DNA of 64,000 nt. It comes from an uncultured Cellvibrio sp. Its GTDB lineage: Bacteria; Pseudomonadota; Gammaproteobacteria; Pseudomonadales; Cellvibrionaceae. The position numbers and the translations under genes are program-made. Position 1 is the first letter of the stretch, and each line of letters begins with the position of its first letter. Of this stretch, positions 42,991 through 51,564 are shown in pieces. Location of the stretch: the NCBI GenBank assembly GCA_937958105.1, contig CALFXJ010000005.1, positions 243,143-307,142 on the forward strand, written 5' to 3'. A model generated the notes under the pieces. That model saw only the letters and a list, made by a program, of their open reading frames with translations. It made no database searches and was not told where the DNA came from.

Positions 42991-44073
42991 TTAACGCAGC
43001 TTCAGCGTTGCCAGGCCGATCAATACAAGAATCACGGTAATAATCCAAAAGCGCACGATAACGCGCGGCTCGGGCCAGCCTTTTAATTCAAAGTGGTGAT
43101 GGATAGGTGCCATGCGAAAAATCCGTCGACCGGTCAGTTTGAAAGAGGCCACCTGCAAAATCACCGAAACGGTTTCCAGTACAAAAATACCGCCCATGAT
43201 AAACAGGACGATTTCATGGCGAATAACAACGGCAATCACACCCAGGGCCGCGCCCAGGGCCAAGGCTCCTACATCGCCCATAAAAACCTGTGCGGGATAG
43301 GTGTTGAACCAGAGAAAGCCCAGGCCGGCACCCACCAGTGCACAACAAAAGACAACCAGTTCACCAGCACCTGCGACGTAGGCGATCTGCAGGTATTGGG
43401 CAAACTTAACGTTACCGGCAAGATATGCGATGACGCCCAGCGCGGCCGCAACCATGACCGAGGGCATGATCGCCAGACCATCAAGACCGTCAGTCAGATT
43501 CACGGCGTTGCTTGAGCCCACAATAACGAAGTAAGTGAGCACGATGTAAAACAAGCCCAGATCGATAGCCACGTTTTTGAAGAACGGGATAAACAGTTGA
43601 GTTTCCACAGGGCTGGCGGCGGTGTAGAACAAAAATACCGCGGCACCGAAGCCAGCGAGGGATTGCCAGAAATATTTCCAGCGTGCCGGCAGACCGCGAC
43701 TGTCACGCTTGGCCACCTTGCGATAATCATCCACCCAGCCCACTGCACCAAAGATTGCGGTTACGATGATGACTACCCAGACATAACGATTGCTCAAATC
43801 CGACCACAGCAGAGAGCTGATAAAAATTGCTGTAAGAATCAGCGCCCCGCCCATGGTGGGCGTGCCTGACTTACTCAAATGAGACTGTGGACCATCAGTA
43901 CGCACTGACTGGCCGATGCGCATGGCATTCAAGCGCTTGATAAACCAGGGTCCAAGCAGCAGCGAAATACCCAATGCTGTCAGCACTCCCAGAATTGCAC
44001 GCAGCGTAAGGTACTGAAACACAGCAAAACTGCGCACATAATCTTGTAAGTAATCTGCAAGCCAATACAGCAT
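42991..44073 (-). CDS. mraY: Phospho-N-acetylmuramoyl-pentapeptide transferase
   Basis: 360 residues from MLYWLADYL, fixed by a TGATG overlap with the murF stop; the open frame extends 36 bases further but that part lies inside murF. MraY makes lipid I on undecaprenyl phosphate. It has ten transmembrane helices, GTPTMGGALIL, the active-site Asp set VGWVDDYRKV and NLTDGLDGLAI, and FMGDVGALALGAALG with MAPIHHHFELKGWPE near the C-terminus. Confidence 0.97.
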   Translation of the reverse strand: MLYWLADYLQDYVRSFAVFQYLTLRAILGVLTALGISLLLGPWFIKRLNAMRIGQSVRTDGPQSHLSKSGTPTMGGALILTAIFISSLLWSDLSNRYVWVVIIVTAIFGAVGWVDDYRKVAKRDSRGLPARWKYFWQSLAGFGAAVFLFYTAASPVETQLFIPFFKNVAIDLGLFYIVLTYFVIVGSSNAVNLTDGLDGLAIMPSVMVAAALGVIAYLAGNVKFAQYLQIAYVAGAGELVVFCCALVGAGLGFLWFNTYPAQVFMGDVGALALGAALGVIAVVIRHEIVLFIMGGIFVLETVSVILQVASFKLTGRRIFRMAPIHHHFELKGWPEPRVIVRFWIITVILVLIGLATLKLR

Positions 44074-45461
44074 CAGTGTGATTCTCCGGTGGAGGTTGAT
44101 GAGTCGCATAAGGCGCGCACAATCAAATCCGTTTTGGCACTGCGGGACCCTTTAATTAAAACTGTCATTTCCTGATTTGCCATGGACATCAGCGCATCGA
44201 CCAGCGGCTGTTGATCGGAGAAGTGCTGCGCATTTCCTGCAAATGCGTCGCTCGCGCGCCGACTCAATATTCCGACCGTCAATAATTTTTCGATGCCGCG
44301 CTGCCTTGCATAGTTGCCGAGATCAGCATGCTGCTGCTCCGCATCCTCACCCAGCTCAGCCATATCGCCGAGCACCAGTACGCGGGTTCCGCCCTGGGCG
44401 GCGAGGACATCAATCGCTGCCCGGACTGAACCGGGATTGGCGTTGTAGCTGTCATCTATCACCAGCATGTCTTTCCAACCCAGCTGACGGGTCATACGCC
44501 CAGCGACTGGAGTGAACTTTTGCAGACCATTACGAATCTGCTGGATGCCGGCACCCGCCGCACGGGCACAGGCCGCTGCCATCAGTGCATTGCGGACGCT
44601 GTGTTCACCCAGCGCGTTCAACTGCACTTCCAACGATTCCTTTTGAAGAACCAGCATGAAAGTCACGCGATCAGCGGTGACCTGAATGTTCCGCGCATAA
44701 CAGTCGGCTGTCTCATCCTGCAGGGAAACCTTGATGACGTTTTTATCGCTCAATTGTGTCAGCCAGCGCGCCGAGTAGGGTTCGTCAAGATTGACGATGG
44801 CCGAACCATGGGCAATCAGCCCCTGATAAATTTCATTTTTTGCTGTAGCCACGTTATCAACTGAACCGAAGCCGGCGATGTGTGCTGGCATCACGTTGTT
44901 GATCATCGCAATCGATGGCTTGGCCAACGAACACAAGTAAGCGATTTCACCCAGGCCACTGGCACCCATCTCAATCACGGCATACTCGTGCTTCGGTTCC
45001 AGTTGCAACAATGTCAAAGGCACGCCGATGTGGTTGTTCAGATTTCCCTGAGTCGCCAGCACTTCGCCGCATTCGCGCAGGATGCTGGTCAACATGGACT
45101 TAACGGTGGTTTTGCCACTGCTGCCGGTAATGGCAATCAAAGGTCCAGAGAAATCTTCGCGAGTTGCCGCCGCAATCTGCCCCAATGCAGCCGTGGTATC
45201 AGTGACCACCAGCTGAGGCAATCCAACCGCCGGATCAAATTTTTCCACCACCAGTCCGCAGACACCTTTAGCCGCAGCGTCCTGGAGAAAATCATGGGCA
45301 TCGAAGCGCGCACCACGCAGCGCGACAAACAAATCACCGCGTTGCAACTGGCGAGTGTCGGTGGTCACCCGCGAAAAACTGACATCCCCGTTGTGAAGGA
45401 TGGCATCAAGGGAGACTCGCATGCGGTCCGCCATCCGCGTCAACGTAAGCGGCTCCATCAT
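44073..45461 (-). CDS. murF: UDP-MurNAc-tripeptide D-alanyl-D-alanine ligase
   Basis: 462 residues. MurF attaches D-Ala-D-Ala, made by DdlB in the same cluster. Signatures: GDLFVALRGARFDAHDF, the P-loop ITGSSGKTTVKSML, NLNNHIGVPLTLL and DDSYNANPGSVRAAID. The start overlaps the murE stop (ATGA) and the stop overlaps the mraY start (TGATG). Two adjacent ATG codons make the first residue uncertain by one position. Confidence 0.97.
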   Translation of the reverse strand: MMEPLTLTRMADRMRVSLDAILHNGDVSFSRVTTDTRQLQRGDLFVALRGARFDAHDFLQDAAAKGVCGLVVEKFDPAVGLPQLVVTDTTAALGQIAAATREDFSGPLIAITGSSGKTTVKSMLTSILRECGEVLATQGNLNNHIGVPLTLLQLEPKHEYAVIEMGASGLGEIAYLCSLAKPSIAMINNVMPAHIAGFGSVDNVATAKNEIYQGLIAHGSAIVNLDEPYSARWLTQLSDKNVIKVSLQDETADCYARNIQVTADRVTFMLVLQKESLEVQLNALGEHSVRNALMAAACARAAGAGIQQIRNGLQKFTPVAGRMTRQLGWKDMLVIDDSYNANPGSVRAAIDVLAAQGGTRVLVLGDMAELGEDAEQQHADLGNYARQRGIEKLLTVGILSRRASDAFAGNAQHFSDQQPLVDALMSMANQEMTVLIKGSRSAKTDLIVRALCDSSTSTGESH

Positions 45462-47029
45462 GATCTTGTCTCCTCTTGGGAATCGCGGCGTGCAATGCGC
45501 CGCTGTAGGGCCAGGCGCGCCTGTTTTACGTCACTGAAGGGCAAGGTCTGCGTGGCAAAGATTTGATAATCCTCATGACCTTTACCGGCAATCAACACGA
45601 TGTCACCGCTCTTCGCCTGTTGCACGGCAAGATCGATTGCCTGCGCACGTTCTGCAATAACAAGGCAGCCGTGGGTGTTGTGCATGCCGCGCAGAATGTC
45701 AGCCGCGATGGCCGATGGATCTTCAGTGCGGGGATTATCGTTAGTCACGATGACGTAATCGCTCAGGCGCTCGGCGATACGCCCCATCAACGGTCGCTTG
45801 GTTTTATCGCGATCACCGCCGCAGCCAAAGATTGTCCAGATGCGACCGGGGTTATGTTCGCGAATTGCGTTTAAGGTATTCTCCAGCGCGTCCGGTGTGT
45901 GCGCATAATCGACAATGACATTAATGTCCTGCTGTGACTGTTCCAACACCACGGCCTGCATGCGACCCGGCGCAGGCTGCAATTGAGGAACCGCCAGCAA
46001 CACATCAGCCAGAGCTGCTCCGCCGATACAGGCCGCCGTAATGACAGCCAGCAGGTTGCCAAGATTGAACGCGCCCATCAGATGCGTGCGCAGCTCACCC
46101 GTACCCCAAGGCGTAACCAGGGTCAGGCTGGCGCCCGCGCTGCTGAAGGTGATGTCTTTTGCGAAGACATCCGCTTCAGCATCCTGCAATGAATAGCTAT
46201 ATGCACGAACGTGAGAAGGTGTTTTATCGAGCAGACTTTTCGCCCAGGTATCGTCAGCATTAACGATGGCGTAACGCAGGCCGGACATCTCCAGCAGTTG
46301 CTGTTTTGCCTTACCGTAAGAAGCGAGATCACCGTGGTAATCCAGATGATCCTGCGTCAGATTGGTAAAGATGGCGGTGTCAAAATGCAGCCCGGCAACG
46401 CGGCTTTGTTGCAGGCTGTGAGAAGAAACCTCAATCGCCACGGCAGCTACAGAATGATCGCGCAACTGAGCAAGAATGCGCTGCAGGCTCACTGCATCCG
46501 GAGTCGTCAGGCCTGTGGTTGTGAGTGCATTCAACTGCTGATTAAAAGGTGCCAGCGCCGTTGCATCCAATACACCGAAGCCGATGGTTCCCACCACGCC
46601 GGCTCGCTCCTGCAGCAACGCGCACAGTTGTCCCAGCAATAAACTGCAGGTTGTTTTGCCATTAGTGCCGGTAATACCCACCAGCCGGAAATGCGCGCTT
46701 GGGTCGCCATAAAAGCGCCCGGCAATGGTACTTACCTGCTGCGCAAGGGAGGCCACCGCCACCACGGGTACCTGTCCAAGCCAGTCAATGCCCTGCCAGT
46801 CTTTGTCCGCTTCAACCAGCACAGCAACGGCCCCGCGCTCAATCGCCGCTGCAATATAGTTGCGACCATCAACCCGGCTTCCGCTGAGCGCAATGAAAAC
46901 ATCGCCCGGATTGAGCTGCCGTGTATCCAGGGTTAAACCGGAAACCACAACGGGCGCAGCTTTTGCCAACTCCATGTCCGGCAAAAGCTGCGCGAGTGTT
47001 ACGACAAATGACTGGGATTCCACCGGCAT
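45458..47029 (-). CDS. murE: UDP-MurNAc-L-Ala-D-Glu meso-diaminopimelate ligase
   Basis: 523 residues from the ATG in a TGATG overlap with the ftsI stop; a GTG one codon earlier is also possible. MurE adds the third stem residue. The P-loop is GITGTNGKTTCSLLLG and the diaminopimelate-specific motif is DNPRTEDP, so the wall is the meso-DAP type expected for a Gram-negative. GKGHEDYQIF near the end is typical. Confidence 0.97.
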   Translation of the reverse strand: MPVESQSFVVTLAQLLPDMELAKAAPVVVSGLTLDTRQLNPGDVFIALSGSRVDGRNYIAAAIERGAVAVLVEADKDWQGIDWLGQVPVVAVASLAQQVSTIAGRFYGDPSAHFRLVGITGTNGKTTCSLLLGQLCALLQERAGVVGTIGFGVLDATALAPFNQQLNALTTTGLTTPDAVSLQRILAQLRDHSVAAVAIEVSSHSLQQSRVAGLHFDTAIFTNLTQDHLDYHGDLASYGKAKQQLLEMSGLRYAIVNADDTWAKSLLDKTPSHVRAYSYSLQDAEADVFAKDITFSSAGASLTLVTPWGTGELRTHLMGAFNLGNLLAVITAACIGGAALADVLLAVPQLQPAPGRMQAVVLEQSQQDINVIVDYAHTPDALENTLNAIREHNPGRIWTIFGCGGDRDKTKRPLMGRIAERLSDYVIVTNDNPRTEDPSAIAADILRGMHNTHGCLVIAERAQAIDLAVQQAKSGDIVLIAGKGHEDYQIFATQTLPFSDVKQARLALQRRIARRDSQEETRS

Positions 47030-48801
47030 CACGTTACAGGCCTCCCGTTGGGTTTGCGCTTTTCTTTCTTGGGCTGCGCCGCCATGTTTGCCGGCACCAC
47101 AGGCTGGGGCGGAATCTGCATCATGCGCAGCGCACCCTCCGCCACCTTGGAAAATACAGGCGCGGCAACCAGACCGCCGAAATATCGCGAAGCATCAGGC
47201 TCATCGATGACTACGACTGCCACAATGCGGGGATTGTCCGCTGGGGCCATACCGGCAAAGGACGAGATGTAGCGTTTCTCCTCATAGCCGTGGGCGCCCA
47301 CCTTGTGCACGGTTCCAGTCTTGCCGGCGACGGTGTAGGAAATGGCCCGCGCACGGGTTGCCGTGCCTTCGGTAGCTGCACGCTTCAGCATGGTGACGAT
47401 GTCCTGGGTATAACGCTCGGCCACTACGCGCTCACCAGCGGGCTCACCATCGACACGCAACAGCGATACCGGGCGCTTGAGGCCGCCACTGGCGATAACG
47501 CCATAAGCCTGTGCAAGCTGAAGCACAGTCGCGTTCATGCCGTAGCCGTATGACAGTGTTGCCCGCTGGATGGGTCGCCAGCGCGCATGCGCTGGCAGCA
47601 GGCCGGAACCTTCGCCGGGAAAGCCGGTGCCGATCGCCTGACCTATCCCCAGACGGGCATACATATCGCGAATGATGTGCGGTTCAAGTTGGAGGGCCAG
47701 CTTGGTCATCCCTACCTGACTGGATTTCGCGATCACCATCGACAGATCCAGCGCACCGTAATTCACCGGGTCTTTAAGGGTTTTGCTGCCCACCTGGATA
47801 TAGCCCGGGCTGGTATTGATGACGTCGTTCGGCTTGAACTTACCTGACTCCAAAGCAGCCATGACCGCCAGAGGTTTCATGGTGGAACCGGGTTCGAAAA
47901 GATCGGTGATCGCTCTGTTACGCAGCGCAGCGCCACGCGCATTGTTGCGATCATTGGGGTTGTAGGACGGCTGATTAGTCATCGCCAGAACCTCTCCCGT
48001 CTGCACATCCAGGATCACCAGAGAACCGGCGCGGGCACCGCTTTGCTCTACCGCATTGCGCAGCTCGCGATGGGCAAGGTATTGCAGACGCAGATCAATA
48101 CTCAAAGTAAGGTTCTGACCCGAACGGGCCGATTTGATCAGCTGCAATTCTTTTACGGTGCGTCCGTGAAGGTCTTTGAGCACCTCTTTCGCACCGTTTT
48201 CACCGGACAGCCAGGCGTCGTATGCCAGCTCCATACCTTCCTGACCCCGATCATCAATATCTGTCATGCCCACCAGGTGCGCAGTGACATCACCGGCTGG
48301 ATAGTAACGACGGTATTCGGTCTGGCTGTACACACCCGGAACATCCAGCGCCAGGATGGTCTCAGCCGCCTGAGGTGGCAGATGGCGCTGCAGATACATG
48401 AACTCCCGGCTGCTGAAGCGAGCGAGGCGCGACTCGAGCTCCGCCTTGTTCCACCCCAGCGCCTGCGCCAGTTCTGCCCAGCGCTGCGGCGCCTGCAGCA
48501 GAACCTTAGGATTCGCCCAGAGAGATGCCACGGGCGTGCTGACAGCCAGCGGCTCGCCGTTGCGATCCGTGATAACACCGCGATAAGCGGTGATAGATTC
48601 GGTGCGCAACGTACGAGACTGCCCCTGGTGCTGCAGAAATTCGTAGCCTTTATCGGTATCAGGCAATACCTGGAGACTGGCCACATGCCAGATCAATACC
48701 AGCGTCGCTACTGCCATCAGCAGAGCTACACTGTAGAACCGCCAGCGCGCCACTTTTAACGCGCTGGTATTGGCAATGGAGGGATTCACAGAACTATTCA
48801 T
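47029..48801 (-). CDS. ftsI: Septal transpeptidase FtsI (PBP3)
   Basis: 590 residues. One transmembrane helix (about 23-45) precedes the pedestal domain and transpeptidase domain. Motifs: SxxK is FEPGSTMKP, the third motif is AGKTGTVHK, but the second motif reads KSSQVG, with Gln where SxN is usual. The Met/Ala/Pro-rich tail ends in basic KKEKRKPNGR. It crosslinks septal peptidoglycan with FtsW. The start overlaps the ftsL stop by 8 bases. The SSQ reading was checked on the nucleotide sequence (TCC AGT CAG). Confidence 0.96.
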   Translation of the reverse strand: MNSSVNPSIANTSALKVARWRFYSVALLMAVATLVLIWHVASLQVLPDTDKGYEFLQHQGQSRTLRTESITAYRGVITDRNGEPLAVSTPVASLWANPKVLLQAPQRWAELAQALGWNKAELESRLARFSSREFMYLQRHLPPQAAETILALDVPGVYSQTEYRRYYPAGDVTAHLVGMTDIDDRGQEGMELAYDAWLSGENGAKEVLKDLHGRTVKELQLIKSARSGQNLTLSIDLRLQYLAHRELRNAVEQSGARAGSLVILDVQTGEVLAMTNQPSYNPNDRNNARGAALRNRAITDLFEPGSTMKPLAVMAALESGKFKPNDVINTSPGYIQVGSKTLKDPVNYGALDLSMVIAKSSQVGMTKLALQLEPHIIRDMYARLGIGQAIGTGFPGEGSGLLPAHARWRPIQRATLSYGYGMNATVLQLAQAYGVIASGGLKRPVSLLRVDGEPAGERVVAERYTQDIVTMLKRAATEGTATRARAISYTVAGKTGTVHKVGAHGYEEKRYISSFAGMAPADNPRIVAVVVIDEPDASRYFGGLVAAPVFSKVAEGALRMMQIPPQPVVPANMAAQPKKEKRKPNGRPVT

Positions 48802-49105
48802 GGCGGTTCACCATGACGATGCGTTCTGCCGTGGCAGGAAACATGCCCAGTTGCTGAGTGGCAATCGCTTCGACGCGACTGTAAGAGGCCCAGGTGCTCT
48901 GCTCCAGCAGATACTGTCCCCATTCCACCTGCAGCTGGGCTGCCTCGCGACGCAGAGTTTCGAGGGTGTTGGTTTGCTTGCGGACCTGATGCGTTGAAGC
49001 AACAACAGCAAGCGCTGACGCGATGACGGCCAACCACAAAAGCGCAGCCGCCAGCAGCGCACCAGGTGCGATGGGCTTGGCGGAATGGCGAGCGGTTTGT
49101 TTCAT
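48794..49105 (-). CDS. ftsL: Cell-division protein FtsL
   Basis: 103 residues. A basic tail, one transmembrane helix (about 15-37) and a leucine-zipper-like coiled coil (about 40-80) match FtsL, which joins FtsQ and FtsB to activate FtsWI. Identification rests on size, topology and position between rsmH and ftsI as much as on sequence, as is usual for this poorly conserved protein. It overlaps ftsI by 8 bases. Confidence 0.9.
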   Translation of the reverse strand: MKQTARHSAKPIAPGALLAAALLWLAVIASALAVVASTHQVRKQTNTLETLRREAAQLQVEWGQYLLEQSTWASYSRVEAIATQQLGMFPATAERIVMVNRHE

Positions 49106-49172
49106 GTCGGCCTTGTGGTGTTGTTTATTAATGTCTGGTTTGTTGTTTTACTGCACTGCTGACTCAGCTCAG

Positions 49173-50105
49173 CTACTGCAATTTTTCAGCGACGCGCATG
49201 ATGGCGCTTCGCGCCCGGAGATTCGCATTCACTTCCAGGTCGCTCGCGCGGATGGGCTTTCCACAACTGCGCAAACGCTTATTTAATTGTTCATCGCGCA
49301 CCGGTACGCCAAGGGGCAAAGGATCACCCTGTTCCTGACGGCGGATAAAACGCTTCACAACGCGATCTTCGAGGGAGTGGAAGCTGATCACCACTAATCT
49401 GCCGCCCACTGCCAGTACCTCAAGCGCCTGTTCCAGTACCGCATCCAGATCCGTCAATTCCTCATTGACCTTGATGCGAATTGCCTGGAAGGCGCGGGTC
49501 GCGGGATGCTTGCCTTTCTCCCACGCCGGATTGGCCTCTTTCACAATCTCCGCCAGACGCGCGGTCGTTGTGATCGGATGTTTTTGTCGCTCAACTACGA
49601 TGGCGCGCGCCATGCGTTTAGCAAAGCGTTCCTCGCCATATTCTTTTAATACCTGAGCAATTTCGCCTTCGTCTGCACTGTTGACCCAGTCGGCAGCGCT
49701 CTGGCCGCGACTCTGGTCCATGCGCATGTCCAGCGGACCGTCCTGCTGAAAACTGAAGCCGCGCTCGGCTTCATCGAGTTGCGGGGAAGACACCCCCAGA
49801 TCCAGCAGCAGCCCGGAAACCTTTCCGGTCATATTGCGCGCTGCAATCAGCTCCGCCAGACCAGCAAACGAACTGTGGGCAATCTCAAAACGTGCGTCCT
49901 GCCCAAAGCGTTCGTGCGCGACAGCAATCGCCGTCAAATCCTTATCGATCGCCAGCAGACGCCCCTGGGGCGATAAAGAATTCAGTATCAGCTGGCTATG
50001 ACCGCCGCGGCCAAAGGTTCCATCAACGTAAAAGCCGTCGGGATCAGCGACCAAGGCGTCAACAGCTTCGTTAAGAAGCACAGTGATATGGGCAGATTCA
50101 GTCAC
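49173..50105 (-). CDS. rsmH: 16S rRNA m4C1402 methyltransferase
   Basis: 310 residues. It methylates C1402 of 16S rRNA, the same nucleotide modified by RsmI, whose gene lies 4 kb away. Signatures: HITVLLNEAVDAL, DGTFGRGGHSQLIL, LLLDLGVSSPQLDEAERGFSF, and VVISFHSLEDRVVKRF. It follows mraZ by 8 bases, and ftsL comes 67 bases later. Confidence 0.97.
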   Translation of the reverse strand: MTESAHITVLLNEAVDALVADPDGFYVDGTFGRGGHSQLILNSLSPQGRLLAIDKDLTAIAVAHERFGQDARFEIAHSSFAGLAELIAARNMTGKVSGLLLDLGVSSPQLDEAERGFSFQQDGPLDMRMDQSRGQSAADWVNSADEGEIAQVLKEYGEERFAKRMARAIVVERQKHPITTTARLAEIVKEANPAWEKGKHPATRAFQAIRIKVNEELTDLDAVLEQALEVLAVGGRLVVISFHSLEDRVVKRFIRRQEQGDPLPLGVPVRDEQLNKRLRSCGKPIRASDLEVNANLRARSAIMRVAEKLQ

Positions 50106-50113
50106 GACGGCTC

Positions 50114-50554
50114 CTACAATGAAAGCGACAGCATTTCTTCGGGCAACTCATCGTCGGCGGGCTCATTCAAGAGCGCCACCCAACTGTCCTCGCTCCACAA
50201 CTCCAGTTTTTTTCCCTGGCCCACCAGCATCAGCTTTTTATCGAGGTTGGCGTATTCACGTAATGTAGGCGGCACCAGGATGCGTCCATTGCCATCTACC
50301 TCCAGCAACGTGGCATACCCGATCATGATGCGTTTAACGCGCTGCGCCGCCTTGTTAAAACTGGGCAAGGCCTCGATCTGTGGCAATAACTCCAGCCACT
50401 CGGGCTCGGGATAAACCAGTAAACAGCGGTCCTGGGTGTGAGCAGTTACCACCAGGCGGCCAGCGCAAGACTCCGCCAGCGACTCGCGAATGCGCGTCGG
50501 TATCGCCATGCGACCCTTGGGGTCCATGCTGATGGAATGGCTGCCTGTAAACAC
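50114..50554 (-). CDS. mraZ: Transcriptional regulator MraZ
   Basis: 146 residues from a GTG start (MFTGSHSISMDPKGRM). MraZ is a two-repeat AbrB-like ring protein that represses its own operon. Both SpoVT-AbrB-type repeats carry the DPKGRMAIPTRIRE and DGNGRILVPPTLREYA motifs. It is the first gene of the dcw cluster. Phased TGG repeats in its leader are the expected autoregulatory target. Confidence 0.96.
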   Translation of the reverse strand: MFTGSHSISMDPKGRMAIPTRIRESLAESCAGRLVVTAHTQDRCLLVYPEPEWLELLPQIEALPSFNKAAQRVKRIMIGYATLLEVDGNGRILVPPTLREYANLDKKLMLVGQGKKLELWSEDSWVALLNEPADDELPEEMLSLSL

Positions 50555-50580
50555 TTTTCACCACTTGATTGGGCTGTTGA

Positions 50581-50615
50581 CCCACAAAAAACCACTATTA
50601 ACCACTTTTTCCCAC
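50581..50615 (-). promoter_or_regulatory. MraZ operator: four repeats at 10-base spacing
   Basis: On the minus strand GTGGG, GTGGT, GTGGT and GTGGG occur exactly 10 bases apart. This matches the known MraZ target of TGGGN repeats separated by 5 bases. They lie just downstream of the -10 box, overlapping the start of the leader, where binding would block transcription of the dcw cluster. Confidence 0.85.
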
Positions 50616-50619
50616 GCAC

Positions 50620-50647
50620 ACTATAAATGTGGCTAAAGCAAAGTCAA
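50620..50647 (-). promoter_or_regulatory. Sigma-70 promoter of the mraZ/dcw cluster
   Basis: On the minus strand TTGACT and TATAGT are separated by 16 bases, close to the housekeeping consensus. It lies directly upstream of the MraZ repeats and 66 bases before the mraZ start codon. Confidence 0.75.
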
Positions 50648-50873
50648 GCCAGCAGTAACGCGGATGTGACGGGATTTTGCAGGGAAAAAGGCGAAAAACT
50701 GTGGGGATAAACAGGGTTTTGAAGATTTTCCGGGAGGCGCAGAAGCTGCAGAAGGAAAAAATACAATGAGATAGCCGCAAAACTTAATGTATTACATTAA
50801 GTAGCTGATTATTTTGTCTTGAAAATCAGGATAGATAGAGGAATGTGTTCTAAACAACACCGGGAAAATAATT
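50648..50873. other. Spacer between the mraZ promoter and rnpB 3' end
   Basis: About 225 bases of AT-rich sequence with oligo-A and oligo-T runs and no gene. It lies downstream of the rnpB 3' end on the minus strand. No clear terminator hairpin for rnpB was found. Confidence 0.35.
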
Positions 50874-51254
<381 letters not shown>

Positions 51255-51261
51255 AGCGGCC

Positions 51262-51290
51262 ACAGTACCCGCGCAAAATCAAAAGTGCAA
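51262..51290 (-). promoter_or_regulatory. Sigma-70 promoter of rnpB
   Basis: On the minus strand TTGCAC and TACTGT are separated by exactly 17 bases. The -10 ends 7 bases before the first nucleotide predicted from helix P1, so promoter and RNA end agree independently. Confidence 0.8.
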
Positions 51291-51564
51291 GTATCTGGCT
51301 CGAATCCCCGTCTCACCCGATATTGCCTTGTGATCGAAGACGTTAAAAACAACAAAAAGCTTGAAGAAGGCAGCAAAAGTGTCGTTTCGCTGCTACTTTT
51401 AGTGAAATAAGCTACCAGCCCGCCAGCATCTTTCAATATGATTGGCGAGCTTTTCGGGCTGGTAAAAATAAAACGCCCAAAAGTCTGCAAGGATTCCGAT
51501 TTTTGTCCACACCGGGCACATATCAGTTCGCATTATTAAATAAAAAGTTCAGGAGAATATAAAA
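51291..51564. other. Leader region of the TonB-dependent receptor gene
   Basis: Between the rnpB promoter and the receptor gene. It holds a structured segment at 51414-51463: ACCAGCCCG/CGGGCTGGT (9 bp) enclosing CGCCA/TGGCG. A second, weaker AAAAGT/ACTTTT inverted repeat occurs near 51375-51401. Neither has a T-tract, so they look like leader-RNA structure rather than terminators. A good ribosome-binding site (AGGAG) precedes the receptor GTG start. Confidence 0.45.
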
